This document shows, piece after piece, positions 27,349-36,574 of a stretch of DNA of 64,000 nucleotides (positions are counted from its first letter, which is position 1; each line of letters starts with the position of its first letter). The notes under the pieces were generated by a model that worked only from the letters and a program-made list of their open reading frames with translations, was not told where the DNA came from and ran no database searches. The stretch is from the NCBI RefSeq assembly GCF_023008245.1, contig NZ_CP090145.1:1-64000 (forward strand). Direction: 5' to 3'. The position numbers and the translations under genes were made by a program. The DNA comes from Flavobacterium sediminilitoris. GTDB lineage: Bacteria; Bacteroidota; Bacteroidia; Flavobacteriales; Flavobacteriaceae.

Positions 27349-28686
27349 TTATCTCATTCCTTTCATTCCGCCCATCATCTTCATAAGATTTTTTCCTGCT
27401 CCTCCTTGCATCATTTTCATCATCTTACTCATCTGATCAAATTGCTTCATTAATTGGTTTACTTCTTCTACTTTTCGTCCTGCTCCTTTTGCAATTCTTG
27501 CTTTTCGTTTTACATCTATTAATGATGGTTTACTTCTCTCTGCTGGTGTCATCGATTGAATAATAGCTTCTATATGTTTAAAAGCGTCATCTTCAATTTC
27601 TACATCTTTTAGGGCTTTTCCAGCTCCAGGTATCATTCCAACAAGGTCTTTCATGTTACCCATTTTCTTAATTTGTTGTATTTGTGATAAGAAATCATCA
27701 AAACCAAACTCGTTTTTAGCAATTTTCTTTTGTAACTTTCTTGCTTCTTCCTCATTATATTGTTCCTGAGCTCTTTCTACTAAAGAAACAACATCTCCCA
27801 TTCCTAAAATTCTTTCGGCCATACGTGATGGATAGAAAACATCAATTGCTTCCATCTTTTCACCTGTACCAATAAATTTAATAGGTTTATTTACTACTGA
27901 TTTAATAGAAATTGCTGCTCCACCACGCGTATCTCCATCTAATTTTGTAAGGATAACTCCATCAAAATTTAAACGATCATTAAATGCTTTTGCAGTATTT
28001 ACCGCATCTTGCCCAGTCATCGCATCCACTACAAACAATGTTTCTTGTGGTTGAATTGCTCTATGAACGTTTGCAATTTCGGTCATCATTTCTTCGTCTA
28101 CTGCTAAACGACCAGCAGTATCGACAATAACAACATTGAATCCGTTTGCTTTTGCATGCTTTATTGCATTTTGAGCAATTTCAACTGGATTTTTATTTTC
28201 TGGTTCTGAATATACTTCAACTCCTATTTGATCTCCTACAACATGCAACTGATTAATAGCGGCTGGACGATAAATATCACAAGCAACTAATAATGGTTTT
28301 TTATTTTTTTTAGTCTTTAAAAAGTTGGCTAATTTCCCTGAAAAAGTTGTTTTACCAGAACCTTGTAGACCAGACATTAATATTACAGATGGATTTCCAG
28401 ATAAATTAATTCCTTCTACATCTCCTCCCATTAATTGAGTTAATTCGTCTTTAACGATTTTAACCATTAATTGTCCTGGTTGAAGTGTAGTTAGAACGTT
28501 TTCTCCTAATGCTTTTTCTTTTACTCTTGTTGTAAAATCTTTTGCTATTTTAAAGTTAACATCGGCATCTAATAATGCACGACGCACTTCTTTTAAAGTA
28601 TCGGCAACATTTACATCTGTAATTTTACCGTGTCCTTTTAATATATGAAACGCTTTATCTAGTTTATCGCTTAAATTATCAAACAT
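27349..28686 (-). CDS. ffh: Signal recognition particle GTPase Ffh
   Basis: Binds signal sequences of nascent membrane proteins with the SRP RNA. 445 aa: N domain, G domain with G106-LQGSGKT113, DTAGR, TKLDGDTRGG, then the M domain ending in a methionine-rich tail (repeated MMKMM/MKMMGGMKGMR pieces) that contacts signal peptides. Normal length. It has the clearest Bacteroidota promoter in the window. Confidence 0.97.
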   Translation of the reverse strand: MFDNLSDKLDKAFHILKGHGKITDVNVADTLKEVRRALLDADVNFKIAKDFTTRVKEKALGENVLTTLQPGQLMVKIVKDELTQLMGGDVEGINLSGNPSVILMSGLQGSGKTTFSGKLANFLKTKKNKKPLLVACDIYRPAAINQLHVVGDQIGVEVYSEPENKNPVEIAQNAIKHAKANGFNVVIVDTAGRLAVDEEMMTEIANVHRAIQPQETLFVVDAMTGQDAVNTAKAFNDRLNFDGVILTKLDGDTRGGAAISIKSVVNKPIKFIGTGEKMEAIDVFYPSRMAERILGMGDVVSLVERAQEQYNEEEARKLQKKIAKNEFGFDDFLSQIQQIKKMGNMKDLVGMIPGAGKALKDVEIEDDAFKHIEAIIQSMTPAERSKPSLIDVKRKARIAKGAGRKVEEVNQLMKQFDQMSKMMKMMQGGAGKNLMKMMGGMKGMR

Positions 28687-28711
28687 ATTTGTATGTGATT
28701 TTAATAAGTTG

Positions 28712-28742
28712 CAAAGATAGTATAAACTGTAAAAGTTTCAAA
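28712..28742 (-). promoter_or_regulatory. Consensus Bacteroidota promoter of ffh
   Basis: Minus strand: -33 TTTG (28742-28739), 19-nt spacer, -7 TATCTTTG (28719-28712). Exact fit to TTTG-N19-TAnnTTTG. Confidence 0.75.
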
Positions 28743-28835
28743 GTTAGAACATAGTAAAATTATTTTTTTAATGCTATTACTTATACACTTAAATATTGTT
28801 AGAAATAAAATACATTATGATTTAACAAACTTTTT

Positions 28836-29912
28836 TTAATGCTCACCATAACCTACATCATCCATTTTTCCTTTAAATACTCTATATTGGATTACGAAAT
28901 AAACAATTACTAATAATATTGCAATAACAAACCAATAAACACCAACGGAAAGTCCATAATTATCAGCCGCTACATTATAAAGTGTTAAAGATGGATTTAC
29001 TTTATTTGTTGATGGTAATAAATTTGGAAAAATAGAAGCAACTGTTGATGCTAATCCACCAACCAAGAAGAGCGTTGAAAACATAAAACCTTGTCCATCT
29101 TTCTTGAATGTTTTTACTTTAAACAAACCAAACAGCCCTATGAGCATAATTATAGGCAACAACCAAAGAAATGGATATTTAAAATAATTATGAAACGGTT
29201 TTGGTTCTATAATATGCCAAACGAATAAAGAAACAATTACTAATGCTAAAAGCACAAAATTCAATTTAAAGATTACATTTTTTAATTTAGTATTAATATC
29301 GGAATTCGTTTTAAAAATAATCCAATTGGCACCATGAATTGTCAAAGCTATTACACTTATAACACCTAACAACAAGGTAAACCAATCTATAATACCTAAA
29401 TGATTTGCTTGTGGACTAAAAGTAGGATTCCATAAGGGTAGGAAAAAATAATGTGGTTCTACTGTAGAAACTCCATTTTCAACCATTCCTAAATTTACTC
29501 CTCTCACTACATTGCCAAGTGCAACGCCAAAAAACAGCGCTAAAAGTAAACTAGCTATTCCAAAAGCTTTATCCCAAATAACTTCCCACATAGGATGATG
29601 AATTTGTCCTCTTAATTCTAATCCGATAGCTCTAAAAATAAGCAACCATAAAATCATAATTAAAGGCAAATAAAATCCACTAAAAGAAGAAGCGTACAAA
29701 GTAGGAAAAGCAAAAAACAAAACACCTCCTGTAGCTATAAGCCAAACCTCATTTGCATCCCAAAACGGACCAATAGCATTAGTAATTGCTTTTTTATCCT
29801 TTTCATTTTTTGCAAAAAAGAAATGTACAATACCTGCTCCAAAGTCATAACCATCTAGCACTATATAAGTAGCTAACATAATTATTAAAATGATATACCA
29901 AAAAAATTCCAT
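28836..29912 (-). CDS. cydB: Cytochrome bd oxidase subunit II
   Basis: 358-aa membrane subunit of the bd-type quinol oxidase. N-terminus FWYIILIIMLATYIVLDGYDFGAG is the CydB signature; GPFWDANEVWLIATGG and about eight helices follow. Partner of CydA, whose stop lies 3 nt upstream. High-affinity oxygen reduction without proton pumping; protects under low oxygen and oxidative stress in known systems. Confidence 0.95.
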   Translation of the reverse strand: MEFFWYIILIIMLATYIVLDGYDFGAGIVHFFFAKNEKDKKAITNAIGPFWDANEVWLIATGGVLFFAFPTLYASSFSGFYLPLIMILWLLIFRAIGLELRGQIHHPMWEVIWDKAFGIASLLLALFFGVALGNVVRGVNLGMVENGVSTVEPHYFFLPLWNPTFSPQANHLGIIDWFTLLLGVISVIALTIHGANWIIFKTNSDINTKLKNVIFKLNFVLLALVIVSLFVWHIIEPKPFHNYFKYPFLWLLPIIMLIGLFGLFKVKTFKKDGQGFMFSTLFLVGGLASTVASIFPNLLPSTNKVNPSLTLYNVAADNYGLSVGVYWFVIAILLVIVYFVIQYRVFKGKMDDVGYGEH

Positions 29913-29915
29913 AGT

Positions 29916-31241
29916 TTAATGTGTTTGTGGTCCTTTTCTAATGATTTTACCTACTAATAATAGGAACAATAAGCCTAATAAAAGATATAAACCAATAAAT
30001 CCTAATAAAGTAAACAAAGTATTTCCAGAGGAAACTGTTGGAGAAGCTCCTGCTGATGTTCTTAATAAATTATATACTAACCAAGGTTGCCTTCCTAGTT
30101 CTGCTGTGTACCAACCTGTTGTATTAGCTATATATGGAAATGGAATTATAAATACTAATGCCCATAAAATCCATTTTGTAGTATAGAGCTTTTTCCGAAT
30201 TAATTGAAAAACAGCAAAAGCCATTAAGCCTATAAAGATAGTTCCCAACCCAACCATAATATGATAAGCATAATACAACCCTGAAATATTAGTTGGATGT
30301 ACTTCTTCTGGATATTCTTCTAATCCTTTTATTTCTTGTTCCCAATTCCCATAAGTTAAAAAACTTAAAATATTAGGCACTGCAATTTTATTATCTAGTT
30401 TTTTATTTTTCACATCAGGCTGTCCTATCAAAATAATTTCCGAACCTCCTTTTTCAGTATGAAAAATCCCTTCCATTGCTGCAAACGTTACGGGTTGATA
30501 TTTTACTACATTTTTAGCTAACATATCACCTGTAGGCATGGCTACAATTAAAGAAGATATTAAACCAAAAATAACCCCTGTTTTTAAAAATAGTTTTCCA
30601 AATTCTATATTTTTTTTGTTTAAAATATAGAATGCTCCTACTCCTGCAACTACAAAAGAGCTAGTCACTAAAGAAGCTGCTTGATTATGTAAATAAGAAG
30701 GCCAAAGCCAAGGATTAGTAAATAATGCACTAAAATTATTTAAAACAAATTTACCATTGGTTAAAATTTCATATCCTACAGGGTTTTGCATCCATGAATG
30801 AGTAGCAATAATCAGAAATCCACTTGCCCAAGATCCCAAAAAGACCAGAAAACCTGTGAGAAAGTGCATTTTTTGTCCGAGTAATTTTTCTCCAAATAAA
30901 AAAAGTCCTAAAAAGGACGATTCTAAGAAAAAGGAAAACATACCTTCCATTGCTAAAGTTTGTCCGATAATACCTCCTGTTAACTCTGAAAATTTTGCCC
31001 AATTAGTTCCAAATTGAAATTCCATTGGAATACCAGTAACAACTCCCATAGCAAAATTAAGTGCAAAAATACGCATCCAGAATTTGGCTGCATCATTATA
31101 GTGTTCTAATTGTGTTTTGATAAATTTCCACTTGAAATAGACTATCATTAAAGAAAGTCCCATGGTTAATTGTGGAAATAAGTAATGAAACGTGATAGTA
31201 AATGCAAATTGCATTCTATCGTAGAATAACATTTCTTCCAT
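29916..31241 (-). CDS. cydA: Cytochrome bd oxidase subunit I
   Basis: 441-aa heme-bearing subunit. H19 (TFHYLFPQ) corresponds to the b595 ligand; the helix with GIPMEFQFGTNWA and the motif GRQPWLVYNLLRT are signatures. It is shorter than E. coli CydA (522 aa), matching the short Q-loop subfamily. First gene of cydAB. Confidence 0.95.
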   Translation of the reverse strand: MEEMLFYDRMQFAFTITFHYLFPQLTMGLSLMIVYFKWKFIKTQLEHYNDAAKFWMRIFALNFAMGVVTGIPMEFQFGTNWAKFSELTGGIIGQTLAMEGMFSFFLESSFLGLFLFGEKLLGQKMHFLTGFLVFLGSWASGFLIIATHSWMQNPVGYEILTNGKFVLNNFSALFTNPWLWPSYLHNQAASLVTSSFVVAGVGAFYILNKKNIEFGKLFLKTGVIFGLISSLIVAMPTGDMLAKNVVKYQPVTFAAMEGIFHTEKGGSEIILIGQPDVKNKKLDNKIAVPNILSFLTYGNWEQEIKGLEEYPEEVHPTNISGLYYAYHIMVGLGTIFIGLMAFAVFQLIRKKLYTTKWILWALVFIIPFPYIANTTGWYTAELGRQPWLVYNLLRTSAGASPTVSSGNTLFTLLGFIGLYLLLGLLFLLLVGKIIRKGPQTH

Positions 31242-31310
31242 TGTAGTTGTATTTTTACAAATTTACGGAACAATGACTAGAATGTAAGTAACATTTGTTA
31301 TCTATTTTTC

Positions 31311-31340
31311 AAAAAAAATCCATCAAAATTTGATGGATTT
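31311..31340 (-). terminator. Terminator of the small Cys/Lys-rich gene
   Basis: 12-bp stem AAATCCATCAAA (31316-31327) / TTTGATGGATTT (31329-31340) with an A8 run on the left (T-run in minus RNA). Confidence 0.8.
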
Positions 31341-31360
31341 CTATTACTATAAAATAATTA

Positions 31361-31567
31361 TTAGTCTTCTTTTTTTGCTTCTGCTTTCGTTTTTTTAGAA
31401 CAACAAGATTCTTTAGCTTCTGTTCCACAAGACTTTTTTTCTTCTTTAGAGCATTCTGCTTTTTTCTCTGTTTTCGCTTTCTCTTTTTTAGTTGTCTTTT
31501 TCTCTTGAGCACTCACTCCTACAGAAAACAACAATGACAACGCAACAATTGATACAATTTTCTTCAT
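31361..31567 (-). CDS. Small secreted lysine- and cysteine-rich protein
   Basis: 68 aa: signal peptide (cut after GVSAQ, residue 21), then a mature region almost entirely of Lys, Glu, Ala, Thr with five Cys (ECSKEEKKSCGTEAKESCC). Low-complexity secreted peptides of this type occur in flavobacteria; the Cys residues might bind metal, but no function is known. Marks the last ordinary gene before the cassette-like array. It has its own terminator. Confidence 0.65.
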   Translation of the reverse strand: MKKIVSIVALSLLFSVGVSAQEKKTTKKEKAKTEKKAECSKEEKKSCGTEAKESCCSKKTKAEAKKED

Positions 31568-31736
31568 GATAATTTTATATTAAAGTGTCTATTTTTTTAT
31601 TGTTTCTCAAATATATATAAAATTATTTAATCATACCCTATAAATTAACCACCAATAAACTCAATTATAAATTCCGAGTCGTTTAATTCTGAAATTCATA
31701 TTAATATTTTAAATTTAGAACAGTGTTTCAAATTAC

Positions 31737-31855
31737 TGGCAACGGTTCGGATATTTATGAAAGACGGAAAATCCAGTTTTGTACTATCGCTTGATAGAAA
31801 TACAAATGTTGAATTTATAACTCTTAGCTTGCTTTTCATAAATACCGTGTTGTGC
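31737..31855 (-). repeat. attC-like site 1 (array end)
   Basis: Outer arms TGGCAAC (31737-31743) and GTTGTGC (31849-31855). Inner stem CGG-TATTTATGAAA (31748-31762) / TTTCATAAATACCG (31834-31847) is perfect except for one extra A at 31751, like the extrahelical bases of attC sites. Confidence 0.7.
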
Positions 31856-31864
31856 GTTCGTTTA

Positions 31865-32683
31865 TTATTCAATTTTATTCAAAGTCCAAATGATTGCTTT
31901 TTCTTTTGTAGCTCTAAAAATGGTCGTGTGTTTTTCTTTAGGCTCGTCAGAATATTTCCACATTAAATTTGGTACAGTTTCAGTTTTAAAAATGTCGGCT
32001 AATTGTTTAGTATAAGGTGAAACGTCAGTAGCATCAGAACCTGCAAACCAAAGTCGCTTTTTCGGTGTTGGAAATTTTGCCAAATGTTCTTTTGCTGTTC
32101 TAACTAAATAATGATTATTCCACCATAACGATGGGTCAAAAGCAATATAACTGTCAAACATTTCAGGTGTTAAAAAGAAAGTTTCCATTACAAAAAGTCC
32201 TGATGCAGATTCTCCAATGATACTTTTTTCAGTCATTGTTCTGTATCTTTTATCAATTTCTGAAAAAAGCTCGTCTTTTATAAATGCTCTAAACTTTTCT
32301 GAACCACCAACAACAGGTGCAATTTCTTTGTCTTTTTCCACTTCGGTATAACCCGTCAAGTCTCTTCTTCGTTGAGTGTTCTCTATACCGACAAGAATTA
32401 AAGGTTTTATCTTGTTCTCCTTTATAAGTTTAGCCAAAGTATTAGCAATATGAGGAAAATCTTCCTTTATTCCACCGTCTGCCATATACATTACAGGCAA
32501 AGAGTCGTTACCTGTTTTATAATTTTCAGGTGTCCAAACATTAATTGTTCTCTCTTCCCCAACTTGTTTAGATTGAATTTTAAAAGTTTCATGCTCTGGA
32601 ATTGGATCATTTGGTTGCGAAGCGTTTGAACAACTTACGCAGAACAAAATTCCGACAAGTAAAGTGTAAAAAATGTTTTTCAT
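31865..32683 (-). CDS. Lipoprotein alpha/beta-hydrolase (esterase D-like)
   Basis: 272 aa. Lipobox FCVSC (C18) followed by an esterase of the PF00756 type (siderophore esterase / esterase D / antigen 85 fold). Nucleophile S159 in IGESASG; candidate acid in GSDATD and His in EKHTTIF near residue 254. Substrate unknown. It is the sole gene of the last array unit, which starts TTGTGC and ends GCACAA (perfect complement). Confidence 0.85.
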   Translation of the reverse strand: MKNIFYTLLVGILFCVSCSNASQPNDPIPEHETFKIQSKQVGEERTINVWTPENYKTGNDSLPVMYMADGGIKEDFPHIANTLAKLIKENKIKPLILVGIENTQRRRDLTGYTEVEKDKEIAPVVGGSEKFRAFIKDELFSEIDKRYRTMTEKSIIGESASGLFVMETFFLTPEMFDSYIAFDPSLWWNNHYLVRTAKEHLAKFPTPKKRLWFAGSDATDVSPYTKQLADIFKTETVPNLMWKYSDEPKEKHTTIFRATKEKAIIWTLNKIE

Positions 32684-32733
32684 TATCTATTTAATTTTTA
32701 TATTTTTTTTGTGCATAAGTTTAGGTAAAATGA

Positions 32734-32883
32734 TGCACAACGATCTCAGCTATGAGTAGTTTCGTAAATTTAAGATAAAAGATTTCAAGTACAAAACTCC
32801 TCATGGAATTTTCGAAGACTCGAACACTTGATGCGAACTGACGTAGCAAAATTCCGAACACAAGCCATAACAGCTGTTGTGCA
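32734..32883 (-). repeat. attC-like site 2a (family I)
   Basis: Perfect 8-bp terminal inverted repeat TGCACAAC (32734-32741) / GTTGTGCA (32876-32883). The interior (AAGTACAAAACTCCTCATGG...) is shared with sites 3 and 11. Confidence 0.7.
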
Positions 32884-32983
32884 AATTATTTATATAAGGT
32901 TCTGAATAATACCTAATTACTTTGTCATTTTACACATAATGTTTAAAATTATATAGCCTTTATTCAGAACGAATCAGTATGTT
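32884..32983 (-). other. ORF-less array unit
   Basis: 100 nt between sites 2a and 2b with no ORF. It contains an 11-bp inverted repeat GTTCTGAATAA (32899-32909) / TTATTCAGAAC (32960-32970). Its ends (TTGTGT / GCACAA) pair 5 of 6. Confidence 0.5.
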
Positions 32984-33115
32984 ACACAACAACTTCGCGT
33001 ATGAGCAATAGCGGATATTATATACTTAACTGTTCAGTTTAAAAAATACTTAAATGAAATGAAAAACGGTTCAAGTTACCACTTAAACCGCTATTATTTA
33101 TGCACATTGTTGAGC
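32984..33115 (-). repeat. attC-like site 2b
   Basis: Arms ACACAAC (32984-32990) and GTTGAGC (33109-33115; minus-strand GCTCAAC, an exact RYYYAAC). Inner stem AATAGCGG (33007-33014) / CCGCTATT (33088-33095). Confidence 0.65.
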
Positions 33116-33127
33116 GTTCGTTCTTTT

Positions 33128-33622
33128 TTAATTTGGAGAATGAAGTCCCATTTTGTTTCCTTCCGAGTCATGGAAAATGGCAAAAAATCCACTCTCGTCA
33201 GCGTGAGGTGTTTTAGGTATAATGATTTTCCCACCGTTACCTCCTACTTTATCAAGAATGGTCTGTAAATTATCTCCACCGTTCAAATAAATAGTAACTC
33301 CTTTAGCAGAAGGTTCGTAACCTTCTCCTTTTATAATAACTCCTGTAACCATCTGGTCTTGATATGAAAACAAACCCATTTCCATACCTGGAAATTCTAT
33401 TTTTTCAATATCCACTCCTAAAATTTCCTTATAAAAATTGATTGCTCGTGAAATATCCGTTGCTGGGATTTCAAAAATTGAGATGTAACTGTTCATATTC
33501 TTTACGTTTTTTGTATTTGTTTCTTTAGTTTGGCTTTGTTCAGAAGTTGAAGAATCTTTGTTTTTACAAGACACAATACATAATGTCATGGCAATAATTA
33601 CAATAAATATTTTTTCTTTCAT
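33128..33622 (-). CDS. Lipoprotein with a VOC (glyoxalase-like) domain
   Basis: 164 aa. Lipobox CIVSC (Cys 19), Ser/Thr/Gln-rich linker, then one VOC-superfamily module from residue 45 (ISIFEIPATDISRAINFYKEILG ... FFAIFHDSEGNKMGLHSPN). Cytosolic VOC proteins are common; a predicted lipoprotein form is less so. It may bind a metal or small molecule; activity unknown. Shares its array unit with the AraC gene upstream (75-nt gap). Confidence 0.82.
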   Translation of the reverse strand: MKEKIFIVIIAMTLCIVSCKNKDSSTSEQSQTKETNTKNVKNMNSYISIFEIPATDISRAINFYKEILGVDIEKIEFPGMEMGLFSYQDQMVTGVIIKGEGYEPSAKGVTIYLNGGDNLQTILDKVGGNGGKIIIPKTPHADESGFFAIFHDSEGNKMGLHSPN

Positions 33623-33697
33623 TTCTAGTTTGTTATTGATAGAACAAAATTAGCAATAGAAAGTCGTGTTAAATTGTAAAAATGCGACACCTTTAAA

Positions 33698-34513
33698 CTA
33701 TTTGTAAAAAAGGGCAGAAAGAGCCAAACTTTCGTGAGCAAGAAACTCTTTGGGGTTTATTCCCGTAAATTCTCTAAAATCTTTTATGAAGTGGGCTTGG
33801 TCAAAATATTCACTTTTATAGGCAATATCGGTCAGATTTTCCGACTTTTGGTTAAGCAACATTTTTAAAGCGGTTTGTAGGCGAATTAGCTTTCCCAATT
33901 GTTTAGGACTTACACCAATTTGTTTTCTGAAGTTTCTTTCAAGTTGTCTTCGTTTTGTGGGTTCATCTTTAAAAATTGAAGTTATTGAAGCACTTCCGTT
34001 TGTAGATAGAAGGGAATCAATGGTGTTTTTTACAATTGTATTAATTGTCTTTTCCTCATTGAGCCTGTCCAAAAGAAATTTTTCGATAATGCTTATCCGT
34101 TGTTCCGTGTTTTCCGCTTTAATTATTTTTTGTTCCAAATCATCTACGGTTTCTATTCCAAAAAGCTGATTTATAGGTGTTTCTTTATTCACTAAATTTT
34201 TAATTGGTTCAGAAACAAAGTTGGCAAATCCATAAGGATAAAACCGGATAGCAAATGTTTTGACAAAACCTGTTGGTTCAATGTAAAAAGGCTCAATTGT
34301 TTGTCCGAGTACCATTGAACGAGGTTGAAGTATAAATTCATTTTCGGAAGTGTACCGTTTTATGTCATCTCCAAGAATAAATGCCATTTCAATGCAACCG
34401 TCTGGTACGATTCGTTGCTTTTGTGGTTCGGTTTGCATTGGTACTTCCAAAGTCCAATAACAGCTAATAAGCGATTTTAAGTCTGTATGTGGTTCGTATG
34501 TTTGATAGTCCAT
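33698..34513 (-). CDS. AraC-family regulator with DUF6597-like N-terminus
   Basis: 271 aa from ATG 34513. An upstream TTG at 34546 would run into the repeat, so the ATG is preferred. N-terminal ligand-binding-like domain (TDLKSLISCYWTLEVP, RIVPDGCIEMAFILGD) and C-terminal AraC HTH (GVSPKQLGKLIRLQTAL, DIAYKSEYFDQAHFIKDFREFTGINPKEF). Probably controls the VOC lipoprotein gene in the same unit. A decayed paralog lies at 44.3-44.7 kb in another unit. Confidence 0.9.
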   Translation of the reverse strand: MDYQTYEPHTDLKSLISCYWTLEVPMQTEPQKQRIVPDGCIEMAFILGDDIKRYTSENEFILQPRSMVLGQTIEPFYIEPTGFVKTFAIRFYPYGFANFVSEPIKNLVNKETPINQLFGIETVDDLEQKIIKAENTEQRISIIEKFLLDRLNEEKTINTIVKNTIDSLLSTNGSASITSIFKDEPTKRRQLERNFRKQIGVSPKQLGKLIRLQTALKMLLNQKSENLTDIAYKSEYFDQAHFIKDFREFTGINPKEFLAHESLALSALFYK

Positions 34514-34540
34514 ATATTTTTGGAAGTTTTTCAGCGTGAC

Positions 34541-34662
34541 GCACAACGGTTTGCCTTGCTTGAGGCAGTTACGTAAATTTAAGACAAAAGTTTACAAGTA
34601 CAAAACTCCTCGTGAAATTTTTGAAGACTCGAGCACTTTGTACGAACTGGTGCAACAAAATT
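34541..34662 (-). repeat. attC-like site 3 (family I), right part lost
   Basis: Begins GCACAAC (34541-34547) and follows the family I interior (AAGTACAAAACTCCTCGTG, GACTCGAGCACTTTGTACG) to about 34662, where homology stops inside a gene fragment. The right arm is deleted. Confidence 0.6.
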
Positions 34663-34833
34663 TAGAGTATCAAATTCAAAAGTTGTCACTGCGTATTCTT
34701 TATTCGGAAGTTCTTCATTTTTAATTCGGTCAATTTCATTCCTAAAATTATTATCAGAATTATTGTTTTTACAAGAAATTGAAAGTATTATGATTATCGA
34801 ATAAATTGTCTTTTCACTTGAATATGTTTTAAT
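34662..34833 (-). pseudogene. Truncated lipoprotein gene in a broken array unit
   Basis: On the minus strand an open frame reads KTYSSEKTIYSIIIILSISC (lipobox, Cys about 20), then a polar stretch ending about EELPNKEYAVTTFEFDTLN, and then runs into the middle of repeat 3. No ATG/GTG/TTG precedes it (the expected first codon is ATT at 34833). Both the 3' end of the gene and half of the repeat are missing, consistent with one deletion joining them. Confidence 0.55.
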
Positions 34834-34836
34834 TAT

Positions 34837-34981
34837 AGCTAACGTCAGTTTGTCTAAAAATCTTCATATGTATTACGTTTTATTTAAAATAAAAATAGCT
34901 GATTTAAGCTATTCTATTTTTATTAATTGTTTTAAAAAGTTAGTTTTTAGAAGAGTTGTGCAACAGCTACCTGTGTTAGGC
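34837..34981 (-). repeat. attC-like site 4 (family II)
   Basis: Arms AGCTAAC (34837-34843) and GTTAGGC (34975-34981; minus-strand GCCTAAC, an exact RYYYAAC). Family II interior: GTCAGTTTGTCTAAAAA at the left, AATAGCTGATTTAAGCTATT hairpin in the middle, GTTGTGCAACAGCTACC at the right. Confidence 0.7.
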
Positions 34982-34989
34982 AACGTTTT

Positions 34990-36510
34990 TTATTCTGAAC
35001 TGTTCTTTTTTATCAAGTCAAGAGTAAAATTCATTTGTGTGTCTTTTTGGTTTAAATAATCCTCAAAATTTTGATTCACGTTAAAATCAGGAATAATTCC
35101 TCGGTTGTAAGCTTGGTTTTTTTCTTTCGGAACATCTTGTTCTAAATTTACGATAGAAAATGATGTTGAAATTTTAGATTTCGGAAGGATATAGGTAAAA
35201 GGTGTATGTCCGTTGTGTCCATAGTAGCCTCCCATTGTTTCCTCTCCAATTACAGTAGTATTGCTATTCCCTGCGACCATAGAAGCAAATAAGCTTCCTG
35301 CTGAAGCAATTCTTGGGCTTATGAGCAAATATATTTTTCCTTTAAATGCTTGTTTGTTCGGTGTTCTTATTTTGTGATCTTCGCTTAAAGGACCTTGATA
35401 AAAGCGATTTTCTTTTTCTGTGTAAAATTCTTTTTGAAACCATTTGTTGTATTTCCCAACGCCTAGAAATCTCAAAAATGAAGGGATTTTACTTTCTATA
35501 TATTTTAAATGAGGGATTTTTTTAAAACTTATCCAAGCTTGCTTATTTTCTGAAAAATTTCGGTCGGTCAAATATGAGTATGTTACTAAATCATTAGGGT
35601 CTGTTCCACCACCATTATAACGAACATCTACAATTAAATTTTTTATATCATTCTTTTTTATAGCTGTAAAAACACTATCTAAAAATGAAACATATTTTAG
35701 ATGTCTGGAATCTTCTTCATTTCCCATAGAAAAACTATTTATAGTTAAAACACCTGTTTCTTTGCCAATTGATTTATAAATGTAGATTTCATTATCCTTC
35801 CAATCTTTATAATTCACATCATCGTAAGGTTTTGAAAATCTGTTTTTTACATTTACATAGTAGTTTTTATAACCAATGCTTTTAATAGTTATTTCGTTTA
35901 TTTTACTTGATTTATTTTTCTTATATTTTACTAAAAATGTATCTGTTAATCCATAATTTAAACGATAATACTTACTAAAACTATAATTTATTCCTATTTG
36001 CTTTCCTGTTTTATTTATTCCGTCTGTAGTATAGTATTTATAGAGTTTTTTTATAATATCTTCAATTTTTTCATTGTTGATTGATATGATTTCGGAGCCT
36101 AAAGGAATTTCTCCTTTTTCAAAATTAATAATCCATTCGCCTTCAATCCATTTTATTGGATATGGGAAATAACCTTTTTTTTCAGCTCTTAAAGATTGAT
36201 TTAATTTCTCTCGAATAGATGTATTATTATGCACACTGCCTTCAAAATCTGTTAGCTGTAAAATGATATTATAAAAATCTCTATAGGTAGAAGATTTATC
36301 GATTTGCATATTTGCCCAATTATATATGCTATCGATTTGTTGTGCTGTTCGGTATTTGTAAAGTCCAGAATTTGTCTTTAATCGGATTTCTTTAAACACT
36401 TCTAAATCTTTTCGCATTTTCTCTTGTGAAAAAGCATCGTCTATGGATTGTGCAAATAATAGGCTGGGAAGTATGGAAAAGAGAATTAGGAAATAAGCCG
36501 TTTTTGTCAT
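34990..36510 (-). CDS. Secreted S41-family (tail-specific/C-terminal processing) peptidase
   Basis: 506 aa with a signal peptide (cut after LLFAQ, residue 20). C-terminal S41 domain: NLIVDVRYNGGGTDPNDLV, KIYLLISPRIASAGSLFA (nucleophile S406) and VIGEETMGGYYG. The N-terminal half is helical plus a possible PDZ-like region (GEIPLGSEIISINNEKIEDI). Processing peptidases of this type act outside the cytoplasm. Encoded behind an AraC gene in the same unit; the unit ends pair TTAAGC/GCCTAA (5/6). Confidence 0.88.
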   Translation of the reverse strand: MTKTAYFLILFSILPSLLFAQSIDDAFSQEKMRKDLEVFKEIRLKTNSGLYKYRTAQQIDSIYNWANMQIDKSSTYRDFYNIILQLTDFEGSVHNNTSIREKLNQSLRAEKKGYFPYPIKWIEGEWIINFEKGEIPLGSEIISINNEKIEDIIKKLYKYYTTDGINKTGKQIGINYSFSKYYRLNYGLTDTFLVKYKKNKSSKINEITIKSIGYKNYYVNVKNRFSKPYDDVNYKDWKDNEIYIYKSIGKETGVLTINSFSMGNEEDSRHLKYVSFLDSVFTAIKKNDIKNLIVDVRYNGGGTDPNDLVTYSYLTDRNFSENKQAWISFKKIPHLKYIESKIPSFLRFLGVGKYNKWFQKEFYTEKENRFYQGPLSEDHKIRTPNKQAFKGKIYLLISPRIASAGSLFASMVAGNSNTTVIGEETMGGYYGHNGHTPFTYILPKSKISTSFSIVNLEQDVPKEKNQAYNRGIIPDFNVNQNFEDYLNQKDTQMNFTLDLIKKNSSE

Positions 36511-36574
36511 TTGGTTTTATTTTTTTTCCAAATGTAATGCTCTTACAATACTACCATTTGTATAATGTTGGCAA

